This document shows, in pieces, positions 12,759 to 25,000 of a stretch of 64,000 nt of DNA. Position 1 is the stretch's first letter. Each line of letters starts with the position of its first letter. The stretch comes from Mytilus edulis (taxonomy: Eukaryota; Mollusca; Bivalvia; Mytilida; Mytilidae). The notes under the pieces were generated by a model that worked only from the letters and a program-made list of their open reading frames with translations, made no database searches and was not told the origin of the DNA. The stretch lies in the NCBI RefSeq assembly GCF_963676685.1, contig NC_092348.1, forward strand, positions 13,986,867 through 14,050,866. The letters run 5' to 3'. Position numbers and translations under genes: made by a program.

Positions 12759-14139
12759 AGAAGAATGAAGGACGATTTCAATGCATTAAAGTTGTATTTG
12801 CTTCGATATAACGTTTTATCTTTCATTTTAAGAAATATCCATATCAGCTTGTATAACGCAGGTCGGGCAACTTTACATTTGTGAGACAAATTATATACGT
12901 CATATAAAACAAATAATTGTTTCACACAGATTTTATTGTAATCAAAACATGTAAACCTATATACTAAAAGAAAATAAAGGACTATTTCGTTCTCGTTGAA
13001 AAAACAGTGAAAATAGCGAATATTATATTCTTTTACTTTGTTTTCCCCCATCAAACGTCATTTATGTGAACCATCTATTGACATGTTGTAGTGAGGCTTT
13101 TCCCATGTATTTGTGGAATATCCGTTAATAATTATCATTAATTTTATTCGATAATCACCACCATTTTTACTCGAAAACAATCCGACAAATTCATAATCTT
13201 TAACGAAATTGTTTTGTATTTAAGGAATTGTAAAACACTTGTTATAAAGACCAGTAAATAGTTGTAACACATGCCCGTACTCGATGGTGTTTTTAATAAT
13301 AATTAAAATATTTCAATATTTACTTGATATTCTAAATTTGATTGAAAACTAGTTGAAAAAAACAGGACAATGAAAAATATTGAAGATTATGGACGCCTGA
13401 ATCCAGCTTTTCTCTAATCATGAAATTAGTTTACTCACACACTATATTGCTAAGTCTTTAATTATTCTTTCTTATCAAATATCCATCTTCCAAAGTCTAT
13501 CATTGAAGAAAAACAGTGACATTAAGAGTAAACCATACGAGTGGACGACAAGCTTACATTGTATCGCTAGCTGTATTGATCATAACAAAATAACATGTTG
13601 AAAGTCTTTCAGATTAGGTCAAACTAAATGTTTAAAGAAACAAATTCTCAAAAAGATGTTTATACAAATATGATGTAATTGAAAATAAATGTATGTTATG
13701 AAAACAAAAAATATTCTTCGCTATTCATTCAAAATGAAACCAAGGACAAACTTCCTACAATAATTTCAAATGCTCACTAAAGATTCTTTTGTTTTTTAGT
13801 ATAATGGGTCTGTAGATAAAATTATAGTTTATCTTTAACTTAAAATTGCTTAAAAAAACATAATCAAATATCAGTTATATATATGTGTGTACATGAATGA
13901 ATGTGACTATAGTATATGTATTAATGTATGCATATATATATGTGTGTATGCATGTATGTAGGTAAGTAAGTTATGTAGGCATGTACGTGAAGTATAAAAT
14001 TAGTATGGAAAGAAAAAAGGGGGTAAATGTATTGTAGAAAAAAAGAAATAATTTTAAGATAATGTAATACATGTTTTTTTAAAGTCAACAAAGATTGTAC
14101 AATGGTACGGAAGCCGATAAGGGCCATTCAAAAAAAATT
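12759..14139. other. 3' flank of LDLa gene, AT-rich non-coding
   Basis: Probable 3' UTR followed by intergenic DNA. There are AATAAA-type signals, and a low-complexity stretch rich in TATG/TGTA steps at about 13875-13990. No exon or known repeat was recognised. Confidence 0.4.
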
Positions 14140-14236
14140 ATGTCGTCATTACGACATAACATATCGTTATGTCGTAATAACGACATCACCATGTCGTTAT
14201 AACGACATAGCTATGTCGTAATAACGACATCGTTAT
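14140..14236. repeat. Array of ATGTCGT...ACGACAT palindromes
   Basis: Four consecutive palindromic blocks built on ATGTCGTNNTNACGACAT. One, ATGTCGTTATAACGACAT, is a perfect 18-bp palindrome. The left shoulder (14108-14142, GGAAGCCGATAAGGGCCATT) is the reverse complement of sequence near 36045-36090 and 45825-45860, which also flanks 'AACGACATC'. It therefore belongs to a dispersed element with hairpin ends. Confidence 0.6.
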
Positions 14237-14241
14237 ATATA

Positions 14242-14350
14242 TAAAAGAATATGTATTATGATTGCCAAGAGACCAAATGACACAGAAATTAACAACTATA
14301 TGTCCCCAATAATTAGAAAACTCCCCGCATAGTCAGCTTTAAAAGAGGGA
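14242..14350 (+). repeat. Family A repeat, short 5' fragment
   Basis: Only the beginning of family A is present (ATGATTGCCAAGAGACCAAA, TTAACAACTATA, AGTCAGCTTTAAAA). It follows directly on the ACGACAT palindromes. Confidence 0.5.
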
Positions 14351-14444
14351 CGAAAGTTACCAAAGGGAGTGTCCCGAAATGCTGTGTGGCAGACAGTATT
14401 ATTAATTAATTATTAACTCCCCTGGTAAAACTTCAAAAGAGGCC

Positions 14445-14741
14445 TAGTTTTCCCCTTTTCTTTCATGAATGTGACCTACCGATTTAGACTATTTACCGGA
14501 TTTGTTATCACATAAACAACACGACGGGTGCCACATGTGGAGCAGGATCTGCTTACCCTTCCGGAACACCTGAGATCACCCCTAATTTTTGGTGGGGTTC
14601 GTGTTGTTTATTCTTTAGTTTTCTATGTTTTGTCGTGTGTGCTGTTGTTTGTTTGTCTTTTTCATTTTTAGCCATGGCGTTGTCAGTTTGTTTTAGATTT
14701 ATGAGTTTGACTGTCCCTTTGGTATCTTTCGTCCCTCCTTT
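14445..14741 (+). mobile_element. 5'-truncated 3' tail of a Penelope-like element
   Basis: Nearly the same as the 3' flank of the reverse transcriptase ORF at 60.3-62.7 kb, read on that element's sense strand. It starts near 'CTTTCATGAATGTGACCTAC', passes 'CATGTGGAGCAGGATCTGCT' and ends at 'TATCTTTCGTCCCTCC'. The other copies (42684-42906 and about 59998-60299) share this 3' end while the 5' ends differ, as expected for 5'-truncated retroposition. No RT coding sequence remains. Confidence 0.7.
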
Positions 14742-15145
14742 GGCCCAAGAAAATAAAATGTTTGATAACCATTTCAAATTGGCATATACTGTTTAGAAAT
14801 GCATCGGGTCAACAATTCTAAATGAAAAACAAAGATTTTTATCTGATGACGTCAAAATTACGTCATGAACTGTTTTCACAAAAATGATGAAAAAATACAG
14901 AATTTATGCAGTTTTCTATCTTTATTTCTGTTATTGGCATAATCTCACTAAATATAAAGTTGTTTCTTTGGTGCGCACATACTTTTTCAATCTAAAATAA
15001 CTTAAAATTTGATGAAAAAACAAGGAAAATCACGAACTTTAACATAATATGCAAATTAAGTCATGATTTGTTGCCATGGTAACTTGTTATATATCACATT
15101 TGTTTTGTTTTTCTTAGTACCTTATACCGTAACCGTAGTTTTCAG

Positions 15146-17250
15146 TTATTTAAGAATATGTATGATGACTTCACCCCCCCCTTTCCAAATTCCGGGATCC
15201 GCCCCTGCTGTTTCAAGTGGCACATCTTTTGCATTCAAAATTGAATCTGCATATTTACACGTGCTTGGTGTCTCTAGTTCCCATCTGCTATAACCAAGGT
15301 GCAACATTGTAAATGCAATATGCGCACAACAACCAAACCACCTGGGCGCCAACTTTACAGGTGCAATACCAACCAGTGACTTCATCTCCACTAAATTTAA
15401 TCCATAGACTGTACACTCTTGAGGACGAATGTCTGGATGTTAGTTTTACTCGTAATAGATTAGGACGGTCACGGCAAATCTGGAGCATGTAATTGTCATC
15501 AGAGAAATGGCTTTCTGTATATCTCGGGGCTTGCTTCAGTTGATATACTCCCATAGTAATATCTCTGATTTGTTGGAGAGTAAGTTTAGAAAAATCTAAA
15601 ACGTTTTCCGTGCCATTTACTTCAGAATAAATAACCTTTTTGCGAATTAAATTATTGTCCTCGACATACTTCTATACCTGGTTACCAAGCTGTGCTTTAT
15701 GAATAGTTTGGCCAATCTCTTCATTGAAATAATCATTTATCAGTGGAGCCCGATAGCAATTAATAAATGCAGAAGCAATTCTGAAAAATCTCCAATATAG
15801 GGAACGAAGTGGTTTGAAACGACTTTGTCGAGAAAGCGCCACCGTTTAATGCGTCCATTGGCGCTTTCAACTACCTACCGAACTTTTGTTATAAGTCGTG
15901 AAGAATTTGCCTCCTCGGTATTGTGTTGTTTTTGTCCCTTTTTGATGAAATAAGGCATATCTACTTTCAAGTTCAAACTCTCAAGGAAAGCTTGAGCATC
16001 TCTGAAACCTCTGTCGACTACTAATACGTCATCGTCCTTTATCCATTGCTTTATATCTTCAGCATTGGTTTTTAATAAATGCTTGGTAATTGAGGCATCG
16101 TTGTTGTGGGCATTGGCATAATATGACCCCAAAACACTCAAAATGTAGTCATCAGATCCAACTATAATCAAGGGCTTGACTCATTTTTGTGTATACTGTA
16201 GGTTTTCTTCTGGAACTTGTGGTATGAACTTTTCTGTATGTATATATATGTCCCATCTAGGATCAGAACAGCTGTGTCTTCATTGTTTCCTGTTAACACT
16301 GTTTCGGCAGTTGGAGTTGTACGACTCTGGACAAAAACGGAATGACTCATATGGTTAAATCCTAAAAATGATGGAACAAAAAAATTTAATTAGACATTCT
16401 CGAACTGAGTGTACTGCTCGCCGTTTATTATAGGACTTAAGGCTCAAAAGAGTTCCCAAGATTGTGTTTGATAATGCAGTGCGTAATTTTACAAGGAGAA
16501 TAGCAAGACATGTTCTTATTGAGCGTAACGTGACGGTACCCAAATTGCACCTATTTTGACAGTTTTTTCAACTAAGTTTTTTTATGATCAAGACAAAAAT
16601 TTCCATTTTGTGTTTATTTTGTAGCCGTATCCTTCTTTTTTATAAAGGTACACCAATTTGATTTTCAATCCATAAGGAATCATAGAAAAATTGGTCTGAA
16701 CTTACCTCCAAACCATCCCAGATTCTGTAATGAGGAGTACCCAAATTGCATCTATGCTTAAATTCGCATCGTCAAAAGTCGAAAAACAGAGCTTTTGTTT
16801 ATTTTTTTCAAATATTTTGAACAATTGGATATTTGTCCATGCTTACTCTTCATTTTTTATGAAATGGATACTTGAAACGTATTGTATTTGTTAATTTTAA
16901 AAAGATGACGTTTCAGTACATTTTGCTTTTTCAGTAAACACTTCATCTGTTGATAAATATTGTGAACGTTTTGTGTATATCTAAATATTTTTACCTATGT
17001 TGAAAGACGTGCATAGTATCAAATCATAAAAATACCATTTTTTTAGTCTCTAGGAAATCTTGTTAGATTTTCGCTGCTATTTTTGAGAAATAGATGCAAT
17101 TTGGGTACTCGGTGCAATTTGGGTACCGTTACGTTACTTCAGAGTTTCTCAAGTCTGTAACGTGTGTGGCGACAACGTCAAACTGTTATTTGGTGAGTCC
17201 AGTGATAATCCTTCGCCCTATTGTAAAGTTTAATATTTTCATAGTCGCAA
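15146..17250 (-). pseudogene. PIF/Harbinger-type DDE transposase with SWIM zinc finger, broken
   Basis: Read on the minus strand, pieces in several frames line up in order. There is an N-terminal helical region (17.25-17.14 kb, then 16.54-16.35 kb), then the DDE_Tnp_4-like core with LILDGTYIY (first Asp) and LVVDRGFRDA (second Asp). Next comes VVESANGRIKRW (Glu), preceded by an in-frame TAG near 15873 where such proteins usually have Trp. The C-terminal part has a SWIM-like CxC...CxH finger (GWYCTCK, then CCAHIAF in the neighbouring frame). Damage: the TAG, at least two frameshifts, and a 599-bp MITE at 16532-17130. In this family the transposase cuts and rejoins DNA at terminal inverted repeats. 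I did not find this element's own termini. Confidence 0.72.
16532..17130. mobile_element. 599-bp MITE inserted in the transposase relic
   Basis: Ends are 20-bp inverted repeats (GACGGTACCCAAATTGCACC at left; complement of AACGGTACCCAAATTGCACC at right, one mismatch). They are flanked by ACGT direct repeats (16528-16531 and 17131-17134). Partial TIR-like blocks recur inside at about 16733 and 17092. Taking out the MITE plus one ACGT puts the two sides of the transposase back in one frame, which fixes the boundaries. It has no coding capacity. The superfamily is not assigned. Confidence 0.8.
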
Positions 17251-17259
17251 AATCTTTGG

Positions 17260-18920
17260 GTACCTTCTTTGGTTATCTTTTGTGAGAAACTTATATATTT
17301 TAAAGATCCCATTTAAGTTTAACATGTTACCAGAGGTGGAAAGGCTGTATAGCCGTCCAAGATTGATATATTATTTTCTACTACTTATTGGAACTTATTA
17401 GTACGTGGAATTATGTGAGGACTGACATTCAGTCCTATCAAAGCAAGCCAAGTTTTCTACCTCCTTATAAATAAGTGAAAATTACATGCCTTCTTAAAAT
17501 AAGGGTGAATTGAATTATTTATTGCTCCATATTTCTACTTTCAAACGTTGGGCACGATGTTCCCTTAAAAAATGCGGCGTCGAAGAGGGTTTTTGACTTC
17601 GATTAATTTTTGCAAGTTTTATTTGGTTTTTATATAAACAAACAAACAAACAAACAAACAAATATATATGTTGGTTGATTCTGGTTCTGTTCGATTTGTG
17701 ATGTCATTTTATCATAATTACCTCAAGCTGTATATGTGCTATGAAAGATCTAGATACACAATTACCGATGTATACCCTTTTAAGGAAAATTTACTTTTAC
17801 TATAATTCGGGAGTTCATCAAATAACGCCTGCCCCACAACACATAATAGTTAAAGACACGTTACTAACCTACATGATCTGTTACAGCGCAGATACAATTT
17901 GTTATTCTTACCCATAGGCACTAGACGATCTGTTTATACTCAATTTCAATAGTATTAAGATATGGGAAAAAAGTCATATAAAAAAAATTAAACTCTTCGT
18001 CATCGATATATATACACACGAATACATGATGATGCATCGAATTTGATGTAGAAATACAATGACGAAATCATTATCATAATCTGCAAATCTTAGGACAATA
18101 TTGTATCTAATTACTCATATTTGTAAAAATTAAATAATTATAAAAATGAAAACGAATAATGAGACAAATTTCTTTCAGTCTTTGCATGTGCTCTCCACGT
18201 TGCGATGAAATATGGTTAAAAAATGACGATCGATAACTTTGACTGAATTCTTTCTAAGATTACTTCTAAAAACATTGGACGCTTGGACGCATAACCATAC
18301 TAACACTGTCTACTTTAATATTCCAATTTTACAGCTTACGAAATTTAAACAGCTTGCTTGCTGCGATGAAATTCTAAAAAGGATTAAATTACGTCACAGA
18401 ATATAACGTCACTCGTGTTAGGTAAATCTAAAACATTAAACACAATCCGTCAGTGGCCCCAGCGATAACTGAATTTAAGTCTATTTACTTAAATTCCATT
18501 ATGATGTGTTTTTATAGTAACAAATAGAAAACGTACTATCATTATAGTTCATAGTAATGTTGTGTATTTTAATGTGTTAAACACAATTTCTTAAAATTTC
18601 CCACATGACAGAAAATCAGTTTTATCATTAATTTACAGAATAAAAAACAATGCTGTTTGTAAACAACGCTCCTTTGTTTTTTATTGACAAATAATATATA
18701 TCATATGAACACACTTTCTGTATTTGTATAAATTAATTTTGACACGGTGTTGTGCAGTTTTGATCAATTGTTTTCAAATACAACTTTTTATGCCTTTCGA
18801 ACTTTTACAATTTGTAGATCCATCGTAAAGCCAGATTAAAACATCACTAAGTTCAATCGATAAGATAAATCAACAAAAATAATTTATGTGTATTGTATGT
18901 ACAGCTTATCAAGTGGGTTT
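17260..18920. other. AT-rich intergenic DNA with an (AAAC)n microsatellite
   Basis: No gene was recognised. There is a short AAAC-repeat microsatellite at about 17636-17662. The rest is AT-rich without a clear repeat family or splice-framed ORF. Confidence 0.4.
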
Positions 18921-18924
18921 GTTT

Positions 18925-19541
18925 AAGGAATAACTGTAATATTTTTTCTGTCTATGAAGAAATAACATAAAAAATTTGGTGCACACTGAATAACGCGCGT
19001 AGCGGGTTATTTAAGAGGGTGGTAAAGGGTTATTTTCGTGCAACGTGATCGCCGTTTTTTATTTCACGTTCAACGTGTTTTTACTTTATTTGACGTTCAG
19101 TCGTGCAAGACAGGTGCCTCGTTCAACGTGTTCTGCTTATTTAATTTTACGTGCTTCGTGATTTTCAAAGTCTTATTTTGCGTGCTCGGTATTTTTCAAA
19201 TAAAATTCAAACACTTGACAGGGATGGACAAAAAATACTTTTTTAAAAACCGTAAACCAATTATATCATAAATGTGTATACTAAATCGGGAATATCAAGT
19301 AAAACAAAGAGTTAATATACACAAGAAGACAGTGATTCAGTCACAAAAGGTTCACATAAAAGTATTTATTTTTCGTGCAACGTTCATTACAGAAATTATT
19401 TCACGTTCAACGTGAAATTATGTCTTATTTCACGTTTTTTTTTCGTGCAAGTACCCCCCCTTTACCACCCTCATTTAAGTGTGCACCACATTTTTTTTAA
19501 TGTTATTTCGAATAGACAGAAAAATATTACAGTTATTTCTT
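18925..19541. mobile_element. Foldback element (about 64-bp arms) carrying a nested MITE
   Basis: The left arm (18925-18987: 'AATAACTGTAATATTTTTTC', 'GGTGCACACT') and the right arm (19478-19541) are near-perfect reverse complements. Without the nested insertion the loop is only about 30 bp (ACGCGCGTAGCGGGTTAT). The arms include GTGTGCACC. Probably a non-autonomous DNA element. Confidence 0.75.
19015..19472. mobile_element. MITE with GAGGGTGGTAAAGGG ends, nested in the foldback element
   Basis: Inverted ends GAGGGTGGTAAAGGG and CCCTTTACCACCCTC flank 458 bp and are bordered by direct ATTTAA (19009-19014 and 19473-19478), a likely 6-bp target duplication. The interior is full of CACGTT/AACGTG motifs, several forming CACGTTCAACGTG. 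The 77-aa ORF inside is a by-product of these repeats. Confidence 0.75.
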
Positions 19542-19973
19542 ATAATTTAATTCTAAGTTCCATTTTAAACCGTAGAAAACCATGAAAAAACGTTCATGAC
19601 GTCACGGTCACATGACTTATGTCTATGGGCTCATAACAAAATAACGTCAGCCAATCAGAAGACGGGTTACATCCAAAATTAAATTATACAGTCTTGTCAA
19701 CAAAATGTGTTATATTTAATATGTATATCAATACATTCATATCTGTATAATGTATTTCTTATCAACTGATTCTTTATCTTAATAAATGGTCTATTATCCA
19801 GCTTAACAGGACCAGTAAGACCTGACTTATATACTCAATTGTATTAAGAGGTTGAGGCAATATTGCACTTCTTGTTTCAGAAGCTACCGAGTCTTATTTT
19901 ATGAATTATTTTTGGGCATCAGCAGTACTTAATATAGTATATAATTAAAAACCAATTGTTCAGAGAACAATTG

Positions 19974-21145
19974 AAGGTCTTTCCATCAAAACAATGTATT
20001 TTGATATGAAAAGTTGTGAAACTAAGTTTAAAATGTCATTTCAATCGTCAAATGATAGCTTCTAGTAAGCTGATTCCAAAAATATATTGTTTCCATACAT
20101 TTTTTTTAAATAAGGGAGATAATTTGTTACTTCCGGTTTGAAAAATGTTACTTCCGATTATATTTGAATATTTACTTGACACTGATTCCAAAAATATCTG
20201 GTTCTATACACTTTTATATTAATAAAGTACAAAAAATAGCTACTTCCGGTTTACAAAAAGTCACTTCCGGTTGTTTTTTTCAAGGTTAAATGGTTTGATA
20301 CCTTTTTCTAAAAGTTGTATATCTTTATCATGTATACATATAGAATAAAAGCAAAGGTCAAAATCTAGAACGTCAAATTAAGCTATGACCTTGAGATCAA
20401 TTTCAAGGTCATAAACCAAGGACCTCAAATCAAAAGACCATAGGCCTTAATTATATTTAGTTAATGAGTTATATCACCAAACGCGTATTTTTAAATACAA
20501 GAGGGGAGAAAACTCCCTTTTACATTCAACGTACGCTTGCAATCAAAATTTACATCTTACGACATGTCGCAACTAACAATTTAGTAAAAATAATTTGTTG
20601 ATATCTTATACAGTCTTTGAATATATGTGAAAATAAGCCAAATTCAAATATTAGAATATGACCTTGACCTTTGACCTTGACCTAATTTTCATTTTTTGGG
20701 ACCAAGGACCTCAAATCAAAAGATCCTAGGTCTCTATCACTTATGGTTTATAAGATAGAAATTCATATCACTTATATCAGATGCATAAGGGGAAATAACT
20801 CTCATATGGAGCGGTCATATTGCTTCGGTCAAAATAAGACAAATCATGCGAAGGATATAACGAGCAATTTTGTAAAATAAATTTGTCATAATCTTTAACG
20901 GTTGCGAAGGAGATGCGATAACAAGGAAAACAGTGTTTGGGGAGATAACTCCTACAAAGAAAAGTATTCGTTTACGCAGGGTAAATTTCAAAAGCGCATA
21001 AACTGTTCGATATCATATACAAAATATCTAAGCGACATATTGCGAAACAAATGTTTATCGCAAGAACAAAATTAGGCGGAAGAAAAAAAAAAAATAATCA
21101 GAAGAAAAACAATAGGTCTTTCCACAGAAAAGTGGAAAGACCTAA
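19974..21145. repeat. Composite repeat bounded by AGGTCTTTCCA
   Basis: Starts 'AAGGTCTTTCCATC' and ends with a hairpin AGGTCTTTCCACAG...GTGGAAAGACCT. The interior has repeated 'ACTTCCGGTTT' blocks (20.13-20.27 kb) and two blocks reading 'CCAAGGACCTCAAATCAAAA' (about 20.42 and 20.70 kb). It also has runs of TGACCTTGACC (about 20.39 and 20.66 kb) and GGAGATAACT motifs. No coding capacity. I infer a non-autonomous element with internal duplications; the class is uncertain. Confidence 0.5.
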
Positions 21146-21149
21146 TTAT

Positions 21150-22080
21150 CATAGTGGTAAAGTAATCCTCAATGTTAAATCGTAAATATTTGAACTAACC
21201 GATGTTAACAAAACCTTAAAAATACTTTAATTCATGTGTTACCACATGTGTACATTTCGAAAAATTGATTTCTCGTCAGTGGTGCTCGAAGGCTAATATT
21301 ACTGGTAACACATGTATACTTACAACGACTGACCCAATAACACAACTAATGGATGTTTCGTCTTCGAAGGTGACAACATTCATGCTTTAGTAGAAACTAA
21401 CTATCATAGATATGTTCATTTTCTTAGATGTTAGTGTTTATAATATGTTAAAACATAGATTGTACGTAGACGTACAATGTAGTTTGCACAACTTTTCAGA
21501 TTTTTCCGTTGATGAAGCTCTTAAAAGTACAGAACCACATATTTGAGCCCGGCCAGTTAGAACATATATGAAAGTAATACATTTTTTAAAATAGCTCCTA
21601 CGCATAGCTGTATTTTTGTCAATAGGTCCAATACTTGGGTAGGTTTGTTATGAACTGAAACTTGTGAAGCCCTTGTAGAAAGTTTGTTATCTATGATAAA
21701 AACAATATGCGAAATAAAGACAGGAGGGCATATTTGCCCTGTTGGTCAGATTGGAAGTTCTGGGTGTTTTTATGAACAAACTTTCTAGAACCAGTGCATT
21801 CTAAAATGCAATTAAAAGTCTGTTGAATTTTCACGCACAAGTCAGGATAAGGTAAACTAGTAGTTTTGCCATGATGTGATAGTCATTTTATATGAAATTA
21901 ACTTAAGACAAACCCTATAATATGACGTCCATTATCACTGAACTGTAGGATTTTTTTTGTAAAAACACCAAACTAAAGAACTAACTCAAATCCAGGTAAA
22001 TCTTCTGGGAAATAAAGAAAACGAATAGTTTATATTGAATAACTATAATTTATTCAATAATTTCATAGCACATTTGGTGT
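21150..22080. other. Intergenic, no gene seen
   Basis: AT-rich. It holds a short inverted repeat (AGAAAGTTTGTT near 21678 and AACAAACTTTCT near 21776) around a GGGCATATTTGCCC palindrome, which may be a small hairpin element. Nothing else recognised. Confidence 0.35.
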
Positions 22081-22084
22081 CAAT

Positions 22085-25000
22085 TATATGAACATATATT
22101 ATCAGACTAATATGGATAATATATATTCAGATTTGTGTAATATAATCATTGTCGAAATGAACGCTAAAATTCCAGTTTTCGAAACTAGTAGAAGGACAAG
22201 TAAACGTTTTAAAGTGGGAAAACCTTATTGGAATGACCATCTTGGGACACTGTGGCATTCAATGCGTAATTAAGAAAAAGGATTTCTTAAATTCAGAGGT
22301 AACTTGTCCGTTAAACGTAAACTCCGTGAAGAATTTCATACTGCCCAAAATATATTTGACCGCACTTTAAAGCGATGTGAACGACAATGACATTCGTTTT
22401 GTGTTGAAGTTGAAAACGTTGAACCCTATTGAATTTTCGGGAAAAAAATTTAAAAATCGGACCTCGTAAGCCCCAGAAAATCCCGATGGAGCTATACGGC
22501 GAAGATGGAACAATTCTCACGGATGATAAAACTATATATGAATAAATGGAAAACGGAATTTCAGAACATATGCAATACGGATAATGCCGCTTCAAATTTC
22601 GACGATGAGTTTTATAGACAAGTGTCAACACACAAATCGTCATTAGAGGACAAAACGCTTGACCCGCTTTATAATGAAAACCAAGAAACAAATACGACTA
22701 TAACCATAGAAGAAATTAGACGGCTTGTGTACAAAACAAAAAACGGCAAACGTTGTGGTATAGATAGTATTCCATACGAAGTACTGAAGTATGAACCTTT
22801 AGGGGCCGTGATTCATTCATTGTTCCAACTGATTTTTGAAACCGGTATCATTCTGTCTGTTTGAAGACAGCTAATTCTTTGTCCAATTCTAAATGAAAAT
22901 CTTCAAATCCACGTGTACCTCTCAATTACCGAGGAATTAGTTTACATTCTTGTGTATGAAAACTGTACAGGGCATTCATAAACAGTCGATCATCATCATA
23001 TATAGAGTCCAACGATATATTAGCAGACGAACAAATTGGTTTTCGCTCCGATCGATCGTGTGAGTATCATGTTTTTACTCTTAATGCTGTATCGAGAAAC
23101 CTTAAGACTTCATTTGCAACTTTTATTGATCTTAAGAAAGCGTTCGATTTTGTTGACCGAGAGTTGCTGTTATATAGGTCATGCTTTTCTCTGGCTGTTT
23201 ACACTAACTCCTTTGGATGTTGGATGTGTACGTTGATAGTTTAGTCTTAGTTGCATAATTTTTTTATTAGTTGTTAGTGGCTTTGAACTAGCTGTCAGAT
23301 AACTGCGAGTACTCTCAGATCTGTTCATTGTGTCTTTTTGTGTCGGGATGTATAAGTACCGGGCAACGTCCACTTGTATTTTTGTCCGTCTGATGAGTTA
23401 AGCCTTTTTCAACTGATTTTTATAGTTCGTTCTTATGTTGTACTGTTATACCACTGTCCCAGGTTAGGGGAGGGTTGGGATCCCGCTAACATGTTTAACC
23501 CCGCCACATTATTTATGTATGTGCCTGTCCCAAGTCAGGAGCCTGTAATTCAGTGGTTGTCGTTTGTTTATGTGTTACATATTTGTTTTTCGTTCATTTT
23601 TTGTTTTTACACAAAGAAGGCCGTTAGTTTTCTCGTTTGAATTGTTTTACATTGTCTTATCGGGGCCTTTTATAGCTGACTATGCGGTATGGGCTTTACT
23701 CATTGTTGAAGGCCGTATGGTGACCTATAGTTGTTAATGTCTGTGTAATTTTGGTCTTTTGTGGATAGTTGTCTCAATGGCAATCATACCACATCTTCTT
23801 TTTTATATTTTGTTAAATAACATTGATGCGAAAATTTACAACTCGATTAAATTCGTGTGAACAACAGACTTTCACAGTGGCTTGAATGCAGTTCTGGGAT
23901 TAAACAAGGAGATAATTTATCCCCGACGTTATTTTTTATTTTTATCAACGATCTGGTAGAGGAGGTAAACAGTCTCGGACTTGGTGTTAATATTGGCGAC
24001 TCTACGCTTTCGTTACTTTTATATGTGGACGACATAGTCTTATTGGCATCATCCGAAACTGGCATGCAATGTATGCTGGATAAAGTCCATGAGTGGTGCA
24101 AGCGAAGGCGTGTTTTGATAAATACAGAGAAAACAAAAGTTATGCATTTTCGTTCGTCTCGATCTAAAAGAAGTGAATTTCTGTTCAAAATCGGTGACAA
24201 TCTACTTCAAATAACTGACAGATACAAACACATCGGTATAACTTTTCACGACCTAAAGGACTTTAAAGATAATGCAAATAGACTATCGGAAGCTGCTGAT
24301 AGAGCTTTAGAAGGTGTTATGTCCGATATCCATCATCTAAAAGACTTCGGAATTAACTCTTTTGAGAAATTTTTATATTGTGTGTAGTAGCAGTGCTTGA
24401 CTACAGCTCTTCAATCTGGGGGTACAAATACTTCGCTTGCTTGAATCAAATCCAGAACAAAGCAATTCGATATTTTCTTGGCATTCAAAAATTTGCACCG
24501 ACATTGGCAATAAACGGTGAAGTTGGTTGGGTGAACGCAAAGAAACGACGATGGTGCAATATGATAAGGTATTGGAACAAACCTATATCAATGGACGACA
24601 CTCTTATATGTATATGTAAACGAGTCTTCAATTTGGACTACGAAAAATGCACGAACAATTGGTCATCTGAAGTGTAAAAAAATATTCCAGTTGTAGGACT
24701 AGAGAGAAATTTTATTACAAAAAACATGCGATTTATTGATGTGTAAAACATTGCTCAAAGATAAATGCTCCGCAGATTGGCAGCAAGGTTAATTAAACTT
24801 TCCGAAACTACAAACATACAGGCTCATAAAATCTGAATACTGCTATTAACAATACATTGAACTTAATCTTAACCGTACTGAAAGATCCATTAAACCGCAG
24901 GTTTGTCATTCTGCTCCTCAGGTTAGAACTGGTTGTGTTGTAGGTGAAGACGAATGTGACCGTTTGTGTAAAATGTGTAGTGATAACTGTGTGGAAAACG

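Noticed and set aside
12683..13054. 123-aa minus-strand ORF over the last LDLa exon
   Set aside because: It overlaps the cytoplasmic-tail exon antisense and has no recognisable motif; chance ORF in AT-rich DNA.
13875..13990. Possible TATG tandem array
   Set aside because: Too irregular to call a microsatellite; low-complexity TG/TA-rich DNA.
15063..15293. 76-aa + strand ORF near the transposase
   Set aside because: Antisense to the SWIM-finger part of the transposase relic; no motif.
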